Below the pieces are notes generated by a model. That model did not search any database, was not told the DNA's origin, and worked only from the letters and a program-made list of their open reading frames with translations. The position numbers and the translations under genes are program-made. A stretch of DNA of 64,000 bases from assembly GCA_023213395.1 (NCBI GenBank), contig CM041465.1:108383741-108447740 (forward strand), read 5' to 3'. Positions 57,794 to 64,000 of the stretch are shown piece by piece (positions within the stretch are counted from its first letter, which is position 1; each line of letters opens with the position of its first letter). This DNA is from Cycas panzhihuaensis. Taxonomy: Eukaryota > Cycadophyta.

Positions 57794-57807
57794 TGGTATT
57801 AGAGCCA
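57794..57807 (+). promoter_or_regulatory. Primer binding site
   Basis: TGGTATTAGAGCCA, one base from the standard initiator-tRNA-Met site TGGTATCAGAGCCA, abuts the LTR. Confidence 0.85.
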
Positions 57808-57935
57808 TCAATACAGTGTTTGAATAAGTGACAAAAGAATGCCAGAGAGTACTAGTACATGGAGTCCACCAGAGCTAGATCAGATATGACAAAATATAAA
57901 TTGATCCATGGGTGGCCACCACTCTATATTCTTAT

Positions 57936-58347
57936 CTGGTAGTGATATCTGGCACATAATGTGGATTTGACATTTTGGAAGTCATGTACAACTTGAAGTT
58001 TGGATCATAATCCATATATATATTACCAAGGCGTATCAAAAGTCGACTATTCTTCTCAAAAACCTATTTCTGGAGGACAGGTTCTAAAGCAAGGTCAAGA
58101 GTATCTCTAATATCTTTAAGAAGTATAGGGTTTCCTATACATATGCTACTTTCCTGAGTTCTTAGAAGATTTGGATCTGTTAGTCTCACAACATGCAACC
58201 CATTCTTTGCTTCCATTACTTTTATCCAGCTGTTTGCTTGCCCTTGTGGGTCTATCATGAGAGGCCACCTTTTGCCTCTAGTTACTAGAATACCATTGTC
58301 GATTGAAACATCATCCGTAGGAAGCCCCCAGATGCTCCATTCACGAA
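57936..58347 (-). pseudogene. Dynein heavy chain fragment (AAA5 region), captured exon
   Basis: The minus-strand frame from 58347 reads REWSIWGLPTDD, NGILVTRGKRWPLMIDPQGQ, ANSWIKVMEAKNGL, then LTDPNLLRTQE and LDLALEPVLQK. After one in-frame TAG (58066-58064, from CAG) it continues with DYDPNFKLYMTSKMSNPHYV and ends at ITTR. These are hallmark blocks of the AAA5 part of the dynein motor. An AG acceptor (58349-58348) precedes the exon; after ITT-AG the donor reads ATAAG where GTAAG is expected. The retained intron edges show unspliced or genomic capture. It encodes about 137 residues of a protein of over 4000, so it has no motor function. Confidence 0.88.
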
Positions 58348-58349
58348 CT

Positions 58350-59056
58350 TAAATGGGTGCTTATTAAACTTGAAACATATATAAAAAAAAAGACTAAGCA
58401 ACTGACACTACCTCCCTGTACTGGTCCACAACAAGAAGAGTGCGAGTATGTCAAAGACTAACTTCAGTCTTCAGCTCTATATCTATCCCAGATATAGGAG
58501 AGGCCAGTGCTCCAAACTAATTACATAAAAGTTGGGCTAATTATATCTCTCCACAGTGCAAAGAACAATCATGGATTAGTTGCAACTTTAGTAGTGACGT
58601 GAAGAAGTCTACCAGGATGCCACCGTCTTTCTCGAGGGTACTAGGTTTGATTCTGGCTGGTTTAGTTCTTCTTTGACCAACCCTAACTGAACTGTGCTTG
58701 CATTCCTCTACATACTACTCATATAGTATAGGGTTGATTACTCCTTGACTGCTATAAATCCTGTAAGCAGAAGACCATGCTTTGGGTTGTTCGTATGGCA
58801 CATGCCTTTGATCGGGAGAATATTCAAATTCGTATCTGCCTCTACACATCCATATTGAGTAGCTATAGTGCTAGGGGAAAGAATCTCCTTGGATGGGCCA
58901 TCTCGACATGATACCACAGTAAGAAAACACACAAAAGTGATTGGAGAAAGATGCCTCTAGAAACTAATCCAGATCCTCGTGATTACTCCTTCGAACTAGA
59001 TGAATGTTCTAAACCTACAAACAAAGTGCCATCATGGAGACGAAAACCAGGTAGTT
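58350..59056. other. Captured sequence of unknown origin next to the dynein exon
   Basis: Upstream of the exon on the minus strand it has a T-rich tract fitting a 3' intron end, so part is probably dynein intron. Farther up, 58932-58738 is open for 64 codons and the next 180 bases are open in another frame (rich in Lys/Arg). I recognise no domain; it could be another captured piece. Confidence 0.4.
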
Positions 59057-59375
59057 GATGTTATGACTTTGTACATGTGCCTATTCTCATAATTACCATG
59101 GCTAAGTTAATAAAATTAGAGTTTATAGTAGAATGGCAATCCAACTTTTAATGAGATTCTATTTGGTACCAACACCCATAGTTTGCAAAATAATAGCCAT
59201 GACCACCAAAGTTTGACTAGCAATGACTATCCATAACCATACCTTCTTTAGATCCAGTCTATGTTCCTCCTAATTAAGCAAAATAAAGGATGAAATTAAG
59301 CCTCTATATGAAATTGTCAAAGAAATGAACCCTTAACTATAATATTGTGTGTAGTATATAAGGGATGATTTGTAC

Positions 59376-59640
59376 TATTGATGTTGATTTAGAAGATGAT
59401 TCTAACATTGATTATGATAGGCCCAACTAGGTTGTTGACGAGATCATACCATGAGATCCCTCCTTACTAGAACCTCCTTGGGTTAAATGAATGCCTATCA
59501 CTCTCTTAATCAATAGTGGCATGATACAAAACTTTATTACATATCCTTGGCTCATTAAGTCAACTTATATATTGTACCTAAAACTAGACTTACTTCTTTT
59601 CTACCTAATCATCTTACCCTCCATTGTGTAGGTATAATAA
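59376..59640 (+). pseudogene. Protease remnant of the chromovirus-like element
   Basis: LINSGMIQNFITYPWLIK resembles the gypsy protease start L-V-D-S-G-A-T-H-N-F-I, with the catalytic Asp changed to Asn. The frame stays open only in patches. Confidence 0.6.
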
Positions 59641-60079
59641 AAAAAAAAGCAAATTCAAATAGGCATATACACTCTAACCTTAAACTCCTATACCCTATCT
59701 ATAAGTAGGGTCTAATGCCATACTTGTGATCTAGTGGCTCTAAACACTACATACTTATAGTATTAATCATTCCACAAATAACTTATTCACACTATTTAAA
59801 TATGATCATAGGACAACCCATAAACTTTATACAGGCTCACCCTAATAAGCTTATTTCTCTTAATAGGATTTGCCAACACTTGAACAATAATGTTAGATAT
59901 ATAATTCATCTCAACAACATTAAAGTGCATGTCACATCCAATCTCAATATTCAAGATCTAATTACCAAATATATTTTAACCCATTTTAGCCACCCCAATT
60001 CCTAAATAGTGGATTCTAGCACTTAATCAAGCTCAAACACCTTTATGATCTAATTAGTCTGCAAACATACTAAAACTTA

Positions 60080-60900
60080 TATTATTTTAAAAATGTGATT
60101 GAAAGGATTAAAAATAAAGTTATAGATATGGGAGTTGTAGAACCTAGTTAGAATCCTTATGTAGCCCCAATTATCTTAGTCTGAAGGAAAGATGGTTCTT
60201 TCTGCTTATGTGCGAACTATAGGTAACTTAATAAGATTATAATTAAAAATAAATTTCTCATACCTAGGATTGATGATATGATTTGATCAAATCGATGGTG
60301 CCACTATATGTTCTAATCATTATACTGGCTATTACTAGATGCCTACCACCTAGAAGATTGCCACAAAACTATATTTCATGGACATCATGGCCACTTTGAG
60401 CTTTAAGTGTTATCTTTTGGTCTTTGTAATATCATTTTCACTTTTTGAAGCCCCATGAATAAGATATTTATACCATACCTATGCAAGTTTATAATTATCT
60501 TTTTTAATGATATTAATCTATAACTCCAACATGATCCTCTACCTTAAACATTTAGAAAAAGTTCTCTAAATTCTCTCTTAAAAAAAACTATATGCCAAGC
60601 TATCAAAGTTTGAATTTGTTAAGACAAAGTTATAATATTTAAGACATATCATTTCAATAGAAGATATCCAAGTTGAACTAGATAAAATCTCCACTATTAT
60701 TTCTTAGCCTACACCCAAAGACATAATACACCTTCATGCCTTGGTCTTACAAGGTTTTATAAATGGGTCATCCATAACTATGCTTCTTTTGCTAACCTAC
60801 TAACCAATTTGCCTTATAAGAGTCTTTTAAATAGTCTTTAACCATTAAGGACATATTCAACAACCTCGAAGCTATTATAACCTTGACCCTAGTTCTTACC
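60080..60900 (+). pseudogene. Reverse transcriptase remnant of the chromovirus-like element
   Basis: Consecutive blocks across frames: KNKVIDMGVVEPS, NPYVAPIILV, RKDGSFCLCANYR, LNKIIIKNKFLIPRIDDM, then a degraded palm where FDDILIYS should be (FLMILIYN), then LKHLEKVL and ISIEDIQVELDKIS. The order and spacing are those of Ty3/gypsy RT. It has many stops and is certainly dead. Confidence 0.75.
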
Positions 60901-61290
60901 ACTCCAAATCATTTTTAGTTATTCCATTTAGAATGTGAGATCTTAGGATTTAGATTAGGAGTAGTACTTATATAGAACTTCCATATGATTACTTTTGAAT
61001 GTTATAAGCTTAGGGACCATGAATGTTATTTATCCACCTACCAAAAGGAGATGAGGGCCATTTTATACATGATTGATAAGTGGTTATAATATCTCCTTAG
61101 ATTATTGTTCATCATTCTTATAAACTATCATAGCCTTTATATCCTCCTTGATCAAATTGGTCCTGCCTAAAGAACAAACTGAGTGACTCAACCACCTATA
61201 CGTGTTTGACTTCACAATAATATATAAAAGGAAAAAGATAATATTTTTATCAATGCCCTCTGCATCTACCCCCTAAGCCCATACTTTAAG
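60900..61290 (+). pseudogene. RNase H remnant of the chromovirus-like element
   Basis: IDKWLQYLL, NYHSLYILLDQIGPA and KEKDNIFINALC follow the gypsy RNase H end (WRHYLLG..F.I.TDHQSLKYLL...K.N..ADALSR pattern). Frames change twice. Confidence 0.6.
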
Positions 61291-61599
61291 TAATCTCCTA
61301 ATATAAACCCATATGGCTTATGGACTTAGTAGCTACCAACTAGTCCTAATAAGACTATGCCAAATGGTCATAGAAACCCTTCACTCGAAAGGACTGGTCT
61401 CTTCATAATAACCTCCTGATATAGAAAAATTATACTTTTGTCCACCCTTCTTCCCTTTTTATTTCTTAATTCATATTTGAATACCACTCCTCTCTTCGTG
61501 GAGACCACTTAATCTTTGATAGTAATTTATACTAACTACATATGAAGTCAATAATCCTTATATTTATCACAGAATGCCTTATATGCTAGTAAAACAAAA

Positions 61600-61990
61600 T
61601 TAATATAAGGTCCTAACTAGGGTCACTCTAACCCTTACATATTCCTCATAGTAAATGGCAGGATATTACAATGAAATTTATTATGGATCTCCCATCATCC
61701 CCTAGGTTTAACTCCATTTAGGTCATCATAGATAAGTTCATAAAGTATACTCATTTTTCACTAGTACACACCTCCTATAAGGTTGTTCACCTTATTGATA
61801 TATACATGTAATCTAAGGTTCTTAATAACACAAATGAGTTTGGTTACTAAGTACTAGTATAAATCCTCCCACTACTTTACCATTAGTATATCCTTATTTT
61901 TGGCCGTATATAGTATTACATGACCACATGTAACTAGAAGAACCAAGATACTAATACTCATGGTTAAGGCACTACAAAGTTAAGTGCTAG
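61600..61990 (+). pseudogene. Integrase core remnant of the chromovirus-like element
   Basis: A weak match to the start of the catalytic core (W..ISMDFI..LP and a following VDRLTKYAHF-like stretch, read with frame changes around 61670-61790). No catalytic triad can be confirmed. Confidence 0.4.
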
Positions 61991-62012
61991 TTATTAACTT
62001 TTATGTGTAAGT

Positions 62013-62305
62013 TGTTAAAACCACCAATGAAATGTAAGGCCATTTGGCCCATTAATAAGATTATATAGGAAAGTCTCTCTTTTGTCTATTTAAAGGCCAT
62101 GAATCATAAAGAAAGATTGTCATGAAATCATTTTTTCTCTTAAGAGATTAGTACTCTGGTACTCTCTAGTTCTCTTTATGTCCATTTATGCTCTTTAGTA
62201 TACTTCTATTCTATAATTAGTTCCAATTCATAGTAAAAATCTAATATTTTCCTACATATATTTCTATTGTTAATTATATATATGGGTAAGATTGATATAG
62301 TCACA
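62013..62305 (+). repeat. LTR with adjoining primer site, remnant
   Basis: It starts TGTTAAAACCACC, contains a CTATTTAAAGGCC TATA-like box near 62076, and ends near AGTCACA. TGGTATTAAAGC at 62313-62324, an initiator-Met-type primer site, lies a few bases downstream, so this is a 5' LTR whose internal region is missing after about 62330. Confidence 0.6.
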
Positions 62306-62312
62306 TCCTAAG

Positions 62313-62324
62313 TGGTATTAAAGC
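62313..62324 (+). promoter_or_regulatory. Primer binding site
   Basis: TGGTATTAAAGC, two changes from TGGTATCAGAGC. Confidence 0.6.
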
Positions 62325-62329
62325 TAGGT

Positions 62330-62900
62330 TTTAAATCTAACAAAAGAAATAAACTCAAAGAAAGTCAAAGGAGAAGGGAAATTTTTACCCTTAGTACAAT
62401 TCCATTTCATTCTATGTTTTATTCATTTGTATTGAAAGTCTATCAATCTACAAGTGGGTAATAAAGTCCCACCATTCCCATACTTTTTCTTAATGGCTAG
62501 GTAGAAACCCTATGCTATGGATCTTTAAACATCACAGGGATCTATCATTTTAAGCTAAGTGTATGTGGCCATAAACCCATGTGTAAAGCAAAGTAGTATA
62601 ACTATGCTTATGAAAGTTTCAAACATAACAGAAGTATGAAAGTAAGACACAATGTACTATAGGGTATATTAAAGGACCCCTTTAGGCTTCTCCCTTGTAA
62701 TCTAGAATAGGAAATCTATTAATTGCTTATCCTTATATGGTACATGAGTTAGTAGTTAGTGCCTAGAAACTATCTTTCATGAACACCCCTACATGGCTAT
62801 TAACCTTATAGAGATGCATATTCCTCCATAGGTATTATCTTTCAATATTAGATCAAGTAATGATATCGATAAAGAAGTTTATTAAAAGGCCTATAGGGCC
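62330..62900. repeat. Diverged copy of the old LTR segment (empty-site paralogue)
   Basis: It aligns with 30900-31216 joined to 41941-42321: shared GATCTTTAAA...GGGAT, GTATGTGG, then GGTATATTAAAGGACCCCTTTAGG, then GTTAGTGCC.AGAAAC and AAAGAAGTTTATTAAA. GGTAT occurs once (62663-62667), where the young element's flanks carry it on both sides. Confidence 0.65.
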
Positions 62901-64000
62901 AAATGATCCCCTATTAGTGTTTAGTAGGCTCATTTTATTTATCTCTAAAGCCTAAATTATCAAAGTATCTACTAAAACACATTATTGAGATTATTGTAAT
63001 TCCAAAAGTTGCACATAGATTGAACCTATAGTAGTAATTCCACCTAATGATACTAACATATAAGTACCTCAGTCTAGATCATAACAAGTAGTAATAAGCA
63101 CCGTAATCTAAATCTCAATGAGTAACAATATATTACCAATCTACAAAAACCATAACTTCAATTATTCTTATCCAAACCTTTAACCCAATTACTATCTCCT
63201 ATTTTTATTCCACTCTATTAAAAAATAAAAAAGAAAAAGAAAAAGAGTATGTGGGGCTACTTCAATGGATATTTCTCTATTTCTATTGAAATCTATACCA
63301 CAATAATTTTTACCTTATCAATTTGTACATCTTATTTTAATTGGCACATCACATAAATCAACTTATAGTAGATTAGTTTTAACTACTACTTTTAGTGAAA
63401 ATCACCTAAATAATGTTCATGGATTTTATAGTAATTTTTATTTTACTTAAATCATACCTATATTATTTCACTAGGTTTTGCACTCATTCCAATTTGCTAG
63501 GTGATTTTCTTACATATTTTTGGAGGATAATAGACTATAGACATCCTATTAGCAATCCCCCTTCCCCTCACCTCCTCCATCTCTTTCCTTTAAGTTACAA
63601 TCCCCACTTTTCTAAAGCCATTTTATCTACCTAGCCTTAATTTGGTAAATCCTCTTCTATCTTACTCATCCTATGATATGAATCCAGCTAATAATTTTCG
63701 TATCAATGGAAGCTAATAAGGGGAAAGAGAGTATAATAAATCTTTATTATTACTTTAATAGTTTATATTATATTAATAGTATAAGAAATAAATACTAGGA
63801 AGCTTATAGAAAATCAAAAGTTAAGATGTATATATGTATAATCTCATAAGAAAAGATTATAGTATGATAGATGTCTTTAAAAGTGACTTCTTTTTCTAGC
63901 ATCCTATTGGTGGACCATGTGGCCTTTTATCTTATTAGTGGAGATATGTAGCCCATGCATACAAATTAGTAATTGACTTTAACCTCCTCCACCTTAATAA
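62901..64000. other. AT-rich end of window, no gene
   Basis: 63180-63360 resembles 56100-56340 and may be the other LTR of the chromovirus-like element. A 73-codon open frame at 63413-63634 has no recognisable feature. 63700-64000 is simple AT-rich sequence. Confidence 0.4.

Larger units (their letters stand above)
57357..59091 (+). mobile_element. Short copia-like LTR element carrying a captured dynein gene fragment
   Basis: The 5' LTR (57357-57793) starts TGTTAGAAATATTAC and ends CTATTCTCACA. It is followed directly by an initiator-Met primer site and by a gag-like start (ATG at 57839). From about 57901 to 59056 the interior is foreign and contains a dynein heavy chain exon on the opposite strand. 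The right end has only the last ~35 bases of the LTR (GATGTTATGACTTTGTACAT...CTATTCTCATA), followed by ATTAC, the same five bases as on the left. The insertion therefore looks complete although its 3' LTR is truncated. Confidence 0.75.
59097..62012 (+). mobile_element. Decayed chromovirus-like Ty3/gypsy element, pol part
   Basis: In the plus direction I find protease, RT, RNase H and integrase remnants in gypsy order, all full of stops and AT-shifted. The gag side lies before 57351, separated by the gene-capturing element. RT wording resembles chromoviruses rather than the Tat clan of the rest of the window. Confidence 0.65.

Noticed and set aside
57840-59060. Organelle DNA insertion
   Set aside because: Considered because of its different composition, but the translation matches dynein heavy chain blocks, a nuclear gene.
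1-64000. tRNA, rRNA or other RNA genes
   Set aside because: I looked for cloverleaf arms and rRNA core words while reading and found none; only primer-site complements of tRNA 3' ends are present.

Overview
The window is repeat-dense plant nuclear DNA with no intact host gene. It is built from nested LTR retrotransposons, most of them decayed. Most belong to one Ty3/gypsy clan resembling the Tat lineage, with two Ty1/copia elements, a decayed chromovirus-like gypsy element and a short copia-like element carrying a host gene fragment. That fragment (57936-58347, minus) encodes part of the AAA5 region of a dynein heavy chain. Flowering plants and conifers are known to lack axonemal dyneins, so it points to a land plant with swimming sperm (cycad, Ginkgo, fern, lycophyte or bryophyte). 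The heavy nesting suggests a large genome that removes repeats slowly.

Layout. 1-9212 is the 3' part of Tat copy 1 (plus strand): protease, the last part of integrase, a reverse-oriented extra ORF with a plant-mobile-domain-like region, an RNase H fragment and a 2.8-kb 3' LTR. It has inserted into Tat copy 2 (9213-18774, minus), inside copy 2's own extra ORF. Copy 2 begins with its 5' LTR at 16032-18774 and sits in the gag of Tat copy 3 (18775-28976, minus; 5' LTR 26351-28976). Copia element 1 (20420-25828, minus) also sits in that gag. 28977-31216 is old AT-rich sequence.

31217-41935 is a complete, younger, CpG-rich Tat-related element (minus) with two ~2.5-kb LTRs and a perfect GGTAT target duplication. 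It encodes only gag and part of protease, and carries 13 copies of an 85-bp hairpin repeat. Copia element 2 (42322-49707, minus) has perfect ATACA target duplications. Both appear inserted in the long LTR of an older Tat element whose LTR resumes at 49713-52541, followed by integrase, RNase H and RT remnants (53060-55141) and a second, internally deleted LTR (55142-55954).

55955-62012 holds a decayed chromovirus-like gypsy element (plus), interrupted by the gene-capturing element at 57357-59091 (target duplication ATTAC). 62013-64000 holds an LTR with a primer site and a diverged copy of the old LTR sequence, which preserves an empty version of the young element's insertion site.

How the parts relate. 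Tat copies 1 and 2 share the same deletion of RT, RNase H and most of integrase, yet keep gag, protease, LTRs and the extra ORF. They look like a defective subfamily copied with enzymes from full-length relatives; the 53-55 kb remnant is such a relative and its integrase tail is recognisably similar. The young element has lost still more pol. All boundaries and families were read by eye; no database search or alignment program was run.
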